From contig JACPDF010000026.1 in NCBI GenBank assembly GCA_016184145.1, positions 1 through 41,544 of the forward strand: a stretch of 41,544 bases of DNA, in the 5' to 3' direction. The position numbers were made by a program, and so were the translations under genes. Source of the DNA: Candidatus Woesearchaeota archaeon (GTDB lineage: Archaea; Nanobdellota; Nanobdellia; Woesearchaeales; GW2011-AR4). Of the stretch, positions 27,103 to 37,258 are shown in pieces. Positions within the stretch are counted from its first letter, which is position 1. Each line of letters starts with the position of its first letter. Under the pieces are notes generated by a model, which was not told where the DNA came from, did not search any database, and saw only the letters and a list, made by a program, of their open reading frames with translations.

Positions 27103-27879
27103 TTAGAATACCCTCTGCCAGTTCATCCATATATTGTTAATGACCTCTTTTAATTCCATGCCTTTTATCTCTGCAATCTTTTTGTAGCTTTCAATTATAA
27201 AAGCCGGCTCATTTTTTGTGTCTTTAAACGGGCTTAGATAAGGCGCATCAGTTTCGCAAAAAAGCTGCGTTATCGGGCATAATTTCGCATTTTCCTGGAA
27301 TTGCTGGCTTCTTACAATTGATGTTGGAGAGGTGAGGAACCAGCCGTTGTCTATTATTTTTTTGACTAAAGATTTTTTGCCGCAAAAACAATGCATTATT
27401 ATTTTCTTTAACTTTGAGCTTTGCAGGAGCTCTATGCAGTCTGCTTCTGCTTTCCTTGAATGGACTACAATTGGCTTGCTCATTTTCTCAGCAAGAGAAA
27501 TCATTTTTTCAAACAGTTTTTGCTGGGATTTTGGATCTTCTCCCATGGAATAATCCAAGCCAACCTCGGCGATTGCAGCTATCCTGCTTTTATGCTTTTT
27601 AATGAACTCAATCTCAATATCAACATCAAATTTGTTTTCCTTCAATGGGTAATCACCGGCTTCTATTTCCTTCTGCAAGGTCTGCATTGGATAAATGCCC
27701 AGGCACGGCTTTACAATATCATATTTTTCAGCTATTTCCAAAGCCCTCCTGTTAGTCTCTGGGTTAATTCCTGCTGTGAGAATTACCCTTACCCCAGCCT
27801 TTTTTGCGCTTTCCATAACTTTGCCTAGGCTATCCTTAAAATAAAAATGGTCAAGGTGCGAATGAATGTCTATAAGCAT
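27103..27879 (-). CDS. TatD-family metal-dependent hydrolase
   Basis: MLIDIHSHLDHFYF, AIAEVGLDYSMGEDPKSQQKLFEKMISLAEKMSKPIVVHSRKAEAD, CETDAPYLSP. Confidence 0.9.
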   Translation of the reverse strand: MLIDIHSHLDHFYFKDSLGKVMESAKKAGVRVILTAGINPETNRRALEIAEKYDIVKPCLGIYPMQTLQKEIEAGDYPLKENKFDVDIEIEFIKKHKSRIAAIAEVGLDYSMGEDPKSQQKLFEKMISLAEKMSKPIVVHSRKAEADCIELLQSSKLKKIIMHCFCGKKSLVKKIIDNGWFLTSPTSIVRSQQFQENAKLCPITQLFCETDAPYLSPFKDTKNEPAFIIESYKKIAEIKGMELKEVINNIWMNWQRVF

Positions 27880-28042
27880 ACTAAAAATAAAAACAAAAAT
27901 GTTTATAAATATTGCCAAATAAATGCAGGAATATGGACACTGTAAGGCGGGAAGGGGCATAAGAATTCTGATTTTTTCGTCGTTTATTATTAGTTATTAT
28001 TTTTTTCATTGTTTTGAGTTTTATTGGGTAGGGTTGGTTTTT

Positions 28043-28954
28043 ATGAAAGAGATAAAAGACATAAAACTGGGCAAAAATATGGCGGTCAAAGAATTGGCAA
28101 AGCAGCTTGGTGATTCCGGTTTCCAAGCCCAAAATCTGGGAAAGGCAATTGATATCATAAAGGAAATGATAAGGAATGACGCTGCTATTTTTTTGAGCTT
28201 TACCTCCAACATGACTGCTTCTGGCTTAAGGGGCGTCATTATTTCCATGATAAAATCAGGAAAGATAAAGGCAATAGTCACAAGTTCCGGCTCCATTGAT
28301 GAGGATATCATAAGGGCCAAGCTGCCTTATTTGCAAGGAAGTTTTGAGGCGGATGATGCAAAGCTGGGCAAGGAAGGCATTAACCGCATGGGGAATATTT
28401 TTGTGCCAAATGACAGATATCAATATCTGGAGGAATTCAGCTTAAATGCTTTAGAAGAAATTTACAAAGAAAAAAAGTCATTTACCCCAAGCGAATTATT
28501 GGAAAAAATCGGCAAAAAAATTGAGGGGCAGTCTTTCATTAAGGCAGCGGCAGAAATTAATGTTCCGATTTATTGCCCTGGCATTACTGATGGGGCTTTT
28601 GGGATGCAGCTGGCTTTTTTTAAAAAGAAACACAATGATTTTGAGATTGATGTACTGTCTGATTTTAATAATATAATAAACCAGGCAATGCAATATGAGA
28701 AAACAGCAGGAATAATTTTAGGCGGAGGCATAGCAAAGCACCATACAATAATCTCAAACCTGATGAATAATGGTTTTGATTATGCAGTCTATGTCAACAG
28801 CAGCTCCCCTTACAGAGGATCGTTAAGCAGCGCTACGACAGAAGAGGCAAAATCATGGGGCAAAGTAAAGGAAGATGCAAAATCAATTACAATACATGGA
28901 GATGCTTCAATAATCTTTCCATTGCTTGTTGCGCCCATCGAAGAATTCCTTTAA
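28043..28954 (+). CDS. dys: deoxyhypusine synthase
   Basis: FLSFTSNMTASGLRGVI, PIYCPGITDGAFGMQLAFF, GIILGGGIAKHHTI, SSPYRGSLSSATTEEAKSWGKV; start at internal ATG 28043. Confidence 0.93.
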   Translation: MKEIKDIKLGKNMAVKELAKQLGDSGFQAQNLGKAIDIIKEMIRNDAAIFLSFTSNMTASGLRGVIISMIKSGKIKAIVTSSGSIDEDIIRAKLPYLQGSFEADDAKLGKEGINRMGNIFVPNDRYQYLEEFSLNALEEIYKEKKSFTPSELLEKIGKKIEGQSFIKAAAEINVPIYCPGITDGAFGMQLAFFKKKHNDFEIDVLSDFNNIINQAMQYEKTAGIILGGGIAKHHTIISNLMNNGFDYAVYVNSSSPYRGSLSSATTEEAKSWGKVKEDAKSITIHGDASIIFPLLVAPIEEFL

Positions 28955-29037
28955 AATTTTCCCATAATGTTAAAAACATAAAACTTATATACTTTAATTT
29001 TTCTAACCAAATTCAGTCGTGAACTAGGTTTGAGTAG

Positions 29038-31260
29038 ATGGAAGGAAAAAAAGAACAGCGCAGTGTTCTATATGTCGGGACTTATGTCCCAAGAGAATGC
29101 GGCATAGCTACGTTTACCAATGACCTTATAAGAGCAATGGACAGGAAATTCAATCCTGTGCTTAAGTCAGAGGTTCTAGCAATGAACGACGCTGGAAACA
29201 ATTTCTACAACTATAATGAAAAGGTAAGCTTGCAGATAGATGAGAGCAATATAAACGACTACTTAAATGCGGCAAATGAAATCAACGGCAGGGAAGACAT
29301 CAAGATTGTCAACATACAACATGAGTTTGGCATTTTTGGAGGCGCTTACGGCGAATATCTGCTTCCATTCCTGGACGCAATAAAAAAACCTGTTGTAATT
29401 ACATTGCATACTGTGATTCCTAATCCTAATGAGGCAAGGCGGGAAATCACACGTTCCATAATAAATAAAGCAAGCGCAGTTGTGGTGATGGCAAGCAGCG
29501 CTAAAAAAATCCTAAATGAGGAATATGGCATCCATGACAGCAACAAGATTTTCCATATACACCATGGAGTGCCACAGGTGCCTTTCAGCAACAAAAATGC
29601 AAAGAAGAAGATAAACCTGGAAAACAAAATAATTTTGTCCACTTTCGGCCTGTTGAGCAGGGGCAAGGGGATTGAGTATGCAATAAAAGCCCTTCCTCCG
29701 TTGGTCAAAAAATTTCCGGAATTAATTTACCTTATAATTGGAGAAACGCATCCCCAGGTAAGGAAAAGGGAAGGCGAATCTTACAGAAACATGCTTGCAA
29801 AGCTTGTGGAGGATTTAGGGCTGAGGAGCAATGTAAGATTCTACAACAAATACCACACTTTAAAGGAAATAACCACTTACCTGAGCGCTACTGACATTTA
29901 CATATCCCCTTCCCTGGATGAAAACCAGATAGTCAGCGGGACTTTGTCTTATGCTTTGGGATGCGGGAAAGCAGTTATTGCAACTCCTATAGCTTACGCC
30001 AAGGAAGTCCTATCCAAGAACAGGGGGATTTTGGTTGATTTTAGGAATCCTGAGTCAATTGGAACCGCAATCAATGAGCTGCTGACTAATGAAAACCTAA
30101 AGAAAAACCTGGAAAAGAATGCATACCAGCTCGGCAGGAAGATGATATGGCCCAATGTTGCTGCTGAATACCTAAGGGTGTTCAACAAAGTAATAAGGCT
30201 AAGAGAGGATATAATAAGGAAATTCCCGGCCATAAAGCTCAACCACCTTGTTTCCATGACAGACAATGTAGGCATTATACACCATGCTAAGCATTCAATA
30301 CCAAATAGGAAAACGGGATATACCCTGGATGACAATGCAAGGGCGTTGGTAGCAGCTACTAAGCATTACAGCATCTTCAAGTCTCAGCAGAGCCTTAAGC
30401 TGATAAATACATACCTAAGCTTCATACATTACGCTCAGGAAGAGAATGGGAGATTCCATAACCTGTTCGACTATGAGAAGAGGTCTCTGGAGAAGGAAGG
30501 AAGCGAAGACTCGTTCGGAAGGGCCTTGTCGGCATGCGGCTATGTTGTGTCCAGCAAAGTCCATGAAAACGTAAAAGCAACTGCAAAATTCATTTTTGAC
30601 AATGCAGTAAAGTCTGTTGAAAGCTTAGATTCGCTCAGGGCAAAGGCCTTCTCAATAATCGGGCTTTACCATTACTACAAAAGATACAAGCATTCAGATA
30701 TCCTGGATAAGGCAAGAACTCTTGCAGACTGCCTTGTTCATGCTTATGATGCAAACTCCTCTGGAGAGTGGGAATGGTTCGAGCCTTACCTTACCTACTC
30801 GAACAGCAAGCTTCCAGAGTCCTTGTTCTTGGCTTACCTTATGACAAAAAACGAGAGATACCTGGAGATAGCAAAAAAAACCATTGATTTCCTCTCCAAT
30901 ACACTGATTGTAAATGGCAAGCTGGTGCTGATAGGAAACAAAGGCTGGTATTACAGAAACAGTGAAAGAGCGCTTTATGACCAGCAACCGGTAGATGCGG
31001 CTGCAATGGTCCAGACTCTTCTCATTGCATATAAAATAACAAAAAAGAAATCCTATTACTCAAATGCTGTTCTTGCATTCAACTGGTTTTTGGGCAAAAA
31101 TTCCCTGAACCAGATGATGTATGACGAAGTGACAGGAGGCTGTTTTGACGGCCTGTCTGAAGAAACAATAAATCTGAATCAAGGGGCCGAATCAACAATA
31201 TCCTATCTCCTTGCAAGACTAAACGTGGAAGAATCAAAGCTCCCAAACGCAATAATTTAG
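29038..31260 (+). CDS. GT4 glycosyltransferase fused to C-terminal alpha/alpha-barrel (glycosidase-like) domain
   Basis: YVGTYVPRECGIATFTNDL, ISPSLDENQIVSGTLSYALGCGKAVIATPIAYAKEVL (GT4); then LDDNARALVAATKHY...ALYDQQPVDAAAMVQTLLIAYKIT. Confidence 0.85.
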   Translation: MEGKKEQRSVLYVGTYVPRECGIATFTNDLIRAMDRKFNPVLKSEVLAMNDAGNNFYNYNEKVSLQIDESNINDYLNAANEINGREDIKIVNIQHEFGIFGGAYGEYLLPFLDAIKKPVVITLHTVIPNPNEARREITRSIINKASAVVVMASSAKKILNEEYGIHDSNKIFHIHHGVPQVPFSNKNAKKKINLENKIILSTFGLLSRGKGIEYAIKALPPLVKKFPELIYLIIGETHPQVRKREGESYRNMLAKLVEDLGLRSNVRFYNKYHTLKEITTYLSATDIYISPSLDENQIVSGTLSYALGCGKAVIATPIAYAKEVLSKNRGILVDFRNPESIGTAINELLTNENLKKNLEKNAYQLGRKMIWPNVAAEYLRVFNKVIRLREDIIRKFPAIKLNHLVSMTDNVGIIHHAKHSIPNRKTGYTLDDNARALVAATKHYSIFKSQQSLKLINTYLSFIHYAQEENGRFHNLFDYEKRSLEKEGSEDSFGRALSACGYVVSSKVHENVKATAKFIFDNAVKSVESLDSLRAKAFSIIGLYHYYKRYKHSDILDKARTLADCLVHAYDANSSGEWEWFEPYLTYSNSKLPESLFLAYLMTKNERYLEIAKKTIDFLSNTLIVNGKLVLIGNKGWYYRNSERALYDQQPVDAAAMVQTLLIAYKITKKKSYYSNAVLAFNWFLGKNSLNQMMYDEVTGGCFDGLSEETINLNQGAESTISYLLARLNVEESKLPNAII

Positions 31261-31271
31261 CTGGGTTTTCT

Positions 31272-31847
31272 ATGAAAGAAAAAATTTTGGTCGTAGTTGC
31301 GCATCCTGACGACGAGACAATCTGGATGGGCGGGACCTTGCTTAAAAACCGCAATAAGTGGGATACAACAATTCTCAGCCTGTGCAGAAGAGATGACGAG
31401 GACAGAGCTCCAAAGTTTGCGAAAATCTGCAAAATTTACAATGCCAAAGGCTTCATGTCTGACTTAGAGGACGAGAAGCTGAATAAGATTCCATTACAGG
31501 AAGCAATGAAGAGAATTAAAAAATTTTCAGGCGTCTATGACAAAATCTTTACCCACAACAAGAATGGAGAATATGGGCATATAAGGCACAAGGATGCGCA
31601 CAAGGCAGTAAACAAGATGCTGCAAAGCAGATTGCTGTCATGCAAGGAATTGATTTATTTTTCCTATGAAAAAAAAGGAAAATACGCTTACCCAAAAAAA
31701 ATTTCAGATAGATTTATAAATTTCAAAAAATCTTTCTTAAAAAAAAAGAAACGGCTGATACGTGATGTTTATGGATTCGGCAAAAACAGCTTTGAAGACA
31801 TATGCTGCAGGGGTGCAGAAGCATTTGAGGTTAAGAGGTTAAAATGA
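31272..31847 (+). CDS. PIG-L/LmbE-family deacetylase
   Basis: VVVAHPDDETIWMGGTLLKN, FTHNKNGEYGHIRHKDAHKAV. Confidence 0.9.
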   Translation: MKEKILVVVAHPDDETIWMGGTLLKNRNKWDTTILSLCRRDDEDRAPKFAKICKIYNAKGFMSDLEDEKLNKIPLQEAMKRIKKFSGVYDKIFTHNKNGEYGHIRHKDAHKAVNKMLQSRLLSCKELIYFSYEKKGKYAYPKKISDRFINFKKSFLKKKKRLIRDVYGFGKNSFEDICCRGAEAFEVKRLK

Positions 31848-32983
31848 GGTGTCTTGTTCTTTACGCGCATCCGCCAGAGCCTGATGGGCAGAGCCTGCAG
31901 GGCAATCTGCTTTATAGGGGGATTTTAGCATCTGGAAACAAAGCGACACCATGCCATTTTAGGGACAGCACACAAAAAAAATTCTATTTAAAGCACCTAA
32001 AACCTGATGTTGTATTTGGAGTAGGATTCTGGGGGAATGTCCCAGACATAGTCCAGCAACCATTGAAATATGGTGTCAGGCCTGTGCCATGGTTCAATGC
32101 TGATGGGTGGATTGCCAATTACCAGAACGAATTCAACAGGCTTGAGCTGATGTTCACGACAAGCGAATGGGTAAGGCAGACATACAAAAGAGATGGGGTG
32201 GATATAAGCAAGATTGTTCCTATACACATAGGCATAGACACAGACATGTTCAAGCCCAATGGAAACCAGCATATAACCAAGGCTTTGAGGAGAATGCTTG
32301 GAGTAAAGCAGAATGAAAAGATGATTCTTACTGTAGGAGGAGACACAACATCAAAAGGAAGCCAGGAGATGATGAAAGCCCTTGCTGAAGTTAATGAAGA
32401 ATTCAAAGACTGGAAATACGTATGCAAATCATGGCCCAGCGACTGCGCGAGGGAATGGAGGGAGCATGAAGTTGAGCTTGCTGAAAGCTTAGGCATAAAG
32501 GACAAGGTCGTTTTCATAGACGATGAATTTGACCAGGAGTTTATGGTTCATTTCCTCAATGCAGCCGACATTTACGCTGCTCCTTCAAGACTGGAAGGAT
32601 TTGGCATGATACAAGTGGAAGCCATGTCGTGCGGCAAGCCGGTCATTTCAATAAACAAAATGGGGCCCTCTGAAACAATCATACATAACGAGACCGGGTT
32701 TTTGGCAAGAGTTGCTGAAGAGGTCATGCTTAACCAGGAATGGGTTTATCCTTCCATGGGGTTTGAGAAGCAGCAAATCATACAGTTCCAGGAGCCAAAG
32801 ACGTTTGCCTACAGGGCAGACATAAATGATTTAAGGGACTTTACCTTAAAACTTTTGACAGATGGGGAATTAAGGGAGAGAATGGGCAGTAAAGGAAGAG
32901 AGCACGTTGTAAAGAGCCTTGATTACAGGATAACATCAAAAAAAATGGTGGATATAACGAAGGAAAGGCTTGGGTTAGAGTAA
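31844..32983 (+). CDS. GT4 glycosyltransferase
   Basis: ILTVGGDTTSKGSQEMMKAL, ADIYAAPSRLEGFGMIQVEAMSCGKPVISINKMGPSETI. Confidence 0.88.
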   Translation: MRCLVLYAHPPEPDGQSLQGNLLYRGILASGNKATPCHFRDSTQKKFYLKHLKPDVVFGVGFWGNVPDIVQQPLKYGVRPVPWFNADGWIANYQNEFNRLELMFTTSEWVRQTYKRDGVDISKIVPIHIGIDTDMFKPNGNQHITKALRRMLGVKQNEKMILTVGGDTTSKGSQEMMKALAEVNEEFKDWKYVCKSWPSDCAREWREHEVELAESLGIKDKVVFIDDEFDQEFMVHFLNAADIYAAPSRLEGFGMIQVEAMSCGKPVISINKMGPSETIIHNETGFLARVAEEVMLNQEWVYPSMGFEKQQIIQFQEPKTFAYRADINDLRDFTLKLLTDGELRERMGSKGREHVVKSLDYRITSKKMVDITKERLGLE

Positions 32984-34081
32984 AACTTTTTTCTTCTTTA
33001 AGCTTTCATAAGCCAGAATGTACATCCCAGCATTCCAGGCCTGCAGTTTTCCAAAATGCTCTTTTGTCAAGGGACTTATCCACTCGGCAAAATCGCCATC
33101 GAGGTTTGCTCCTGCAAGCTTTTCAAGCTCTTTTTGTGCTTTGACGAATTTTTTTAGCTTTATTAAGCTGAGAATATAGAATGCGCCTATAAATGTCCAT
33201 ACTCCTCCGTTAAGATAGCGGTATGGTTTCCTGGCATCAGAATCATAGAAATAATCCTGCCAGTATCTGCTTCCCCTTTTTATTGGGGGATAAATTGCCT
33301 TTACAGGATAAGGCTCGTTTATTTTATTTTTTTCAATGTGAGACAAAATTTTCTGAGCTTTTATTTTATCTGCCAAATCAAATACAATTGCAAGAAGATT
33401 TCCTAAACTGTCAAACCATTCTCCCCTTTCCAAGTATCTATTATGGTTTTTCCATCGGTAAGGAAGATAAAAGTTTCCATTCCACAGCTTTGAATCATGG
33501 ATTTCATTAACCGCGGCAAATAATTTTTTTGCATCTTTTTTATTATTAGTTAAATTAAGAACTTTGTAGTATAATGCCTGAGTGTTTATTGCATAGCCGT
33601 ATTTGTGCGGGAAGGCATCCTGCCAGTCTGAAGTGGGAAGCTGAGTAAGCATCCCTTTTTCTCCAGTATCCTGGCATCTTAGCCACAATAAAGCCCTGCC
33701 TATATTTTTTTCATATTTTTTAAATAAGGAATTATCATTATATCTTTTTTTGTAGATATAATGGCCAATAATGTACCATAAGCTGGAATCAATAGATGCA
33801 AAATCAACATGCTGCTTGCGCTTGCTGAACTTGTCAACTGCATTTGGAATTTGCCCGTTTTTGCTCTGATTTTTTGTAAGGGTTGCTATGCTTTGCTTGA
33901 ACGTGTTTTTGAACAGTTTTTCTTTTACAAGGCTGGCTCCGAGAAAACTGATCATGCTGTCTCTCGCCCACACAGCATTATAGCCGTCTATTCCTCCAGA
34001 AGCAAAAAGGCCATTTTTAGTGGAGCATATTTTAATTACTTCCTTTGCCCTTTCACAGCATTTCTCTAACATTTTTAACAA
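32975..34081 (-). CDS. alpha/alpha-barrel glycoside hydrolase (GH15/debranching-like)
   Basis: FASGGIDGYNAVWARDSMISFLGAS, SIATLTKNQSKNGQIPNAVDKFSKRKQHVDFASIDSSLWYIIG. Confidence 0.7.
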   Translation of the reverse strand: MLKMLEKCCERAKEVIKICSTKNGLFASGGIDGYNAVWARDSMISFLGASLVKEKLFKNTFKQSIATLTKNQSKNGQIPNAVDKFSKRKQHVDFASIDSSLWYIIGHYIYKKRYNDNSLFKKYEKNIGRALLWLRCQDTGEKGMLTQLPTSDWQDAFPHKYGYAINTQALYYKVLNLTNNKKDAKKLFAAVNEIHDSKLWNGNFYLPYRWKNHNRYLERGEWFDSLGNLLAIVFDLADKIKAQKILSHIEKNKINEPYPVKAIYPPIKRGSRYWQDYFYDSDARKPYRYLNGGVWTFIGAFYILSLIKLKKFVKAQKELEKLAGANLDGDFAEWISPLTKEHFGKLQAWNAGMYILAYESLKKKKVLL

Positions 34082-34328
34082 TTATTTTATCTTATGTACA
34101 CAACTATTTGTTTGGTCATTTTTTGATTTCACTTTTAATATCATTCTTGCACTGAAAAACAAAATCATAGCCTACGTTTTTGCCTTCATGCTTTTTTATT
34201 GCAAAAACGCTCGGTTATTATTTTTTCTTTTTGCCTTAATATATTAAATTATTTCTGAACTTATGAAATTACGCTTAATTGTAAAACTGGTTCTAAACCT
34301 TATTGGCATTATTTTTTAATTTGATTCT

Positions 34329-35336
34329 TTATTTTAGCTCGTTGCCTATTTTTCTTGCTCTTTTTGGCTTGTCAATATTAATTCCCAAACTAATGCCTGT
34401 TTCCACGAGCAGGTTCCAGCATGCCAAAAGCTGCAGATAGCCGTCGTAGCCAGGCATAGAAGGTATTTTGATCGTAGGAAATAAAGTTTTTCTTGCGCTT
34501 ATTGCAATAACATGCATTCCTACGCCATTTATCAGGGCTTCTTTGAATTTTTTTTCCTCTTCCTTGAACGGCTCTATGACTATAGCTGCTTCGCTTTTGT
34601 CCATTGCCTCTTCTGTTCCATGGACTGCGTAAGTTCCCTCAAGATAGCATGATTTTTTCCTTGTTATTTCGTTTGCTTTTAATGCCGCTTCTTCTGCAAC
34701 CCCATTATTCCTGCCGGCAAAATATAATACTTTTGCTTTAGAGACTTTTGATGCGATTTTTCTGCCAATTTTCATTTCCAAGACTTTTGAAGCTTTTTTC
34801 GAAAGCTCATCCAAGGCATTTTTGTGAATGTTTTTTCCGTTGAGCGCGTATAAGAGATTATGGTAAAATAAAGCTTCCTCTATAACGCTTTTGGTTGCAG
34901 AGATTGCTTTTTCTTCCCCGCAATTAAGAATAAAAGTTCCATTGCTCAGATTTTTTAACAAACTGTTTTTGTTCTCCGTTAAAACAAATTTTGAATAGGC
35001 TTTTGTTGTTTTAAATAATGAAATAACCTCTCTTGTTTTTCCTGAGTTTGAGGCAGCAAACAAAACATAGTCTTTCAGATTTAATTCTGCTGCCTGCCTT
35101 GCTCCCTCAGTATAAATAGCCAATCCGGAGTTATTTTTGAGTGCATTATAAATCATGTTTTTGGCCGGAAAAATCCTTGAGGAGCCTTCTCCTGTAAGAA
35201 ACAGCTTTTTTGTTTTTTTTATCGATTTAACGGGCTTTTCCAAGCTTTTTGCCCTGAAATTTTTTATTATTCCAGGCGCTTCAAGCATCTCCTCGACTAA
35301 TGCAAATTTTTTGTATTTTGCTTCTTTGTTATTCAT
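34329..35336 (-). CDS. SIS-domain phosphosugar isomerase/aminotransferase-like protein (GlmS C-terminal type)
   Basis: LFLTGEGSSRIFPAKNMIY, FAASNSGKTREVISLF, two SIS repeats. Confidence 0.85.
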   Translation of the reverse strand: MNNKEAKYKKFALVEEMLEAPGIIKNFRAKSLEKPVKSIKKTKKLFLTGEGSSRIFPAKNMIYNALKNNSGLAIYTEGARQAAELNLKDYVLFAASNSGKTREVISLFKTTKAYSKFVLTENKNSLLKNLSNGTFILNCGEEKAISATKSVIEEALFYHNLLYALNGKNIHKNALDELSKKASKVLEMKIGRKIASKVSKAKVLYFAGRNNGVAEEAALKANEITRKKSCYLEGTYAVHGTEEAMDKSEAAIVIEPFKEEEKKFKEALINGVGMHVIAISARKTLFPTIKIPSMPGYDGYLQLLACWNLLVETGISLGINIDKPKRARKIGNELK

Positions 35337-35348
35337 AAGCTTGCAGAA

Positions 35349-36374
35349 CTATCTCTCCTTTTTTGTCAGGGATTTCAGCAGATGGTCTATATTTACAGAT
35401 GCTGCTGCGACGTATTTGTCAGCTGCACCATAGTATATGTAAAGCTTTTTGCCGAATAATGCCGTTCCGGTGGGAAACACAACATTATCCACGACTCCTT
35501 CGCGCTCCCATTTCTCTTCAGGCGAGAAAAGCGGCTCATGCAGATGCCCAAGGACTTTTCTGGGGTCTTTCTTGTCGAGCAATGCTGCTCCTGCCCTGTA
35601 GGTCCTGCCTTGATCCATATCATCAACAGCATGATAAATAAGCAGCCAGCCTTTTTTTGTCTCTATAGGTGGTGCTCCCCCTCCAATGTTCCTTGTCTCG
35701 TACCAATGCTTTGACTCAAGCACAATATGATCACATAGGGTACTAAAATGATTCTCCCAGTAATCCAGAGTCAGGTCCTTAAAGTCCCTGAAGTAGATTA
35801 TCTGTATATCCGGCAAGACACGGTGCATCATTGCAAAATTCCCATTTATTTTTTTAGGGAACAAAATTGCATCCTTATCCCATAGCAAGACATCTTTGCC
35901 TACCTTATCCTTATAATAAGACTCAAAAAGGAAATATCTGTCTTTTAGTTTGCCGCATCTCTTGAATAAGTCCTCTGCCCTGTCATAGGTTATTTTTGGC
36001 AATAATTGGCCTCTTTTTGTGAAATTTTTAAGGTTTGTGCTTGTTGCATATGCAATCTTTACATTTTTGCCATCATAGCCAATATAAGTCATGTAGTATT
36101 TCCCATCCAAGAAAACAATCCTCGGGTCTTCGGTGCCTTGGCTTTCAAACTTATGCTCCGGATAAAGTATTGGTTTTTTTGACCTTTCCACTACTTTTAA
36201 CGGGCCCTCAAGCTTGCAGTAGCCTATGCTCGAATAATTGCCTTCCTTTACAGCCCTGTAGAACATATGCACATTGTTGCCTATTTGCATGCATGCAGGG
36301 TTAAAGACGCCCTGACTTTCAAACTCCAAATCTGTAGGCTTTAGAATTATTCCTTCTTTTCTTACCTTAACCAT
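35349..36374 (-). CDS. GH130-family glycoside phosphorylase/hydrolase
   Basis: GVFNPACMQIGNNVHMFYRAV, SQGTEDPRIVFLDGKYYMTYIGYDGK, GGGAPPIETKKGWLLIYHAVDD. Confidence 0.88.
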   Translation of the reverse strand: MVKVRKEGIILKPTDLEFESQGVFNPACMQIGNNVHMFYRAVKEGNYSSIGYCKLEGPLKVVERSKKPILYPEHKFESQGTEDPRIVFLDGKYYMTYIGYDGKNVKIAYATSTNLKNFTKRGQLLPKITYDRAEDLFKRCGKLKDRYFLFESYYKDKVGKDVLLWDKDAILFPKKINGNFAMMHRVLPDIQIIYFRDFKDLTLDYWENHFSTLCDHIVLESKHWYETRNIGGGAPPIETKKGWLLIYHAVDDMDQGRTYRAGAALLDKKDPRKVLGHLHEPLFSPEEKWEREGVVDNVVFPTGTALFGKKLYIYYGAADKYVAAASVNIDHLLKSLTKKER

Positions 36375-36488
36375 CTTAATAATCTTTTCATTCTGCTAGT
36401 ATATAAAAATTGTGTTTAATCCCCATTATTTCCATTAATATAACTCACATCAAAAACTTTTATAAATGCAACATACAAACCAAATGCC

Positions 36489-37256
36489 ATGAAAACCACA
36501 GTAGAAAAAATAAAATCAATGAAAGGCAAGGAAAAAATAGTCATGATTACTGGCTATGATTATTTTACCTCTAAAATGGAGGATGAGGCTGGAATTGACA
36601 TAATATTGATTGGCGACAGCCTTGGCATGGTTGTTTTGGGCTATGAAAATACCTTAAGTGTTACAATGGAAGATATGCTCAGACATACAGCTGCTGTTGT
36701 AAGAGGCGCAAAAAAGGCCTTTATTGTTGCAGATATGCCAGTTGGAACTTTTGATAATAATGAAGATGCTGCTTTAAATGCAGAAGCCCTAATGAAAGTA
36801 GGTGCAGATGCCGTCAAAATAGAAAACAAGCCGGAGATTGCAGAATTTTTAGTGGGAAATAATATTCCAGTCATGGGGCATGTTGGCTTGACGCCGCAAA
36901 CAAAAGAGTTTAAGGTGCAGGGAAAGGATGAGGAAAGCGCAAATGAAATCATGCAGCTTGCAAAACAATGTGAGAAAGCTGGATGCTTTTCAGTAGTTTT
37001 AGAGGGCATTCCAAGGGATTTGGCAAAAAAAATAACTGAAAGCACATCAATACCAACAATAGGGATTGGGGCAGGACCTGATTGCGACGGCCAGGTTTTG
37101 GTCAGCAACGATATGTTAGGATTATATGATAAACTAAGCCCAAAGTTTGCAAAGAGATACGCAGATTTAGGGATAGAGATGAAAAAAGCATTCCAGAATT
37201 ACATTAAAGAAGTTAAAGAAAAAAAATTCCCGGAAGATAAGCATAGTTTTCATTGA
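36489..37256 (+). CDS. panB: 3-methyl-2-oxobutanoate hydroxymethyltransferase (ketopantoate hydroxymethyltransferase)
   Basis: MITGYDYFTSKMEDEAGIDIILIGDSLGMVVLGYENTLSVTMEDMLRHTAAVVRGAKKAFIVADMPVGTF, PVMGHVGLTPQ, IPTIGIGAGPDCDGQVLVSNDMLG. Confidence 0.95.
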   Translation: MKTTVEKIKSMKGKEKIVMITGYDYFTSKMEDEAGIDIILIGDSLGMVVLGYENTLSVTMEDMLRHTAAVVRGAKKAFIVADMPVGTFDNNEDAALNAEALMKVGADAVKIENKPEIAEFLVGNNIPVMGHVGLTPQTKEFKVQGKDEESANEIMQLAKQCEKAGCFSVVLEGIPRDLAKKITESTSIPTIGIGAGPDCDGQVLVSNDMLGLYDKLSPKFAKRYADLGIEMKKAFQNYIKEVKEKKFPEDKHSFH

Positions 37257-37258
37257 AA

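Noticed and set aside
34175-34209. Inverted repeat CGTTTTTGC / GCAAAAACG between two minus-strand genes
   Set aside because: Could be a terminator but AT-rich with a 17-nt loop; not distinctive enough to call.
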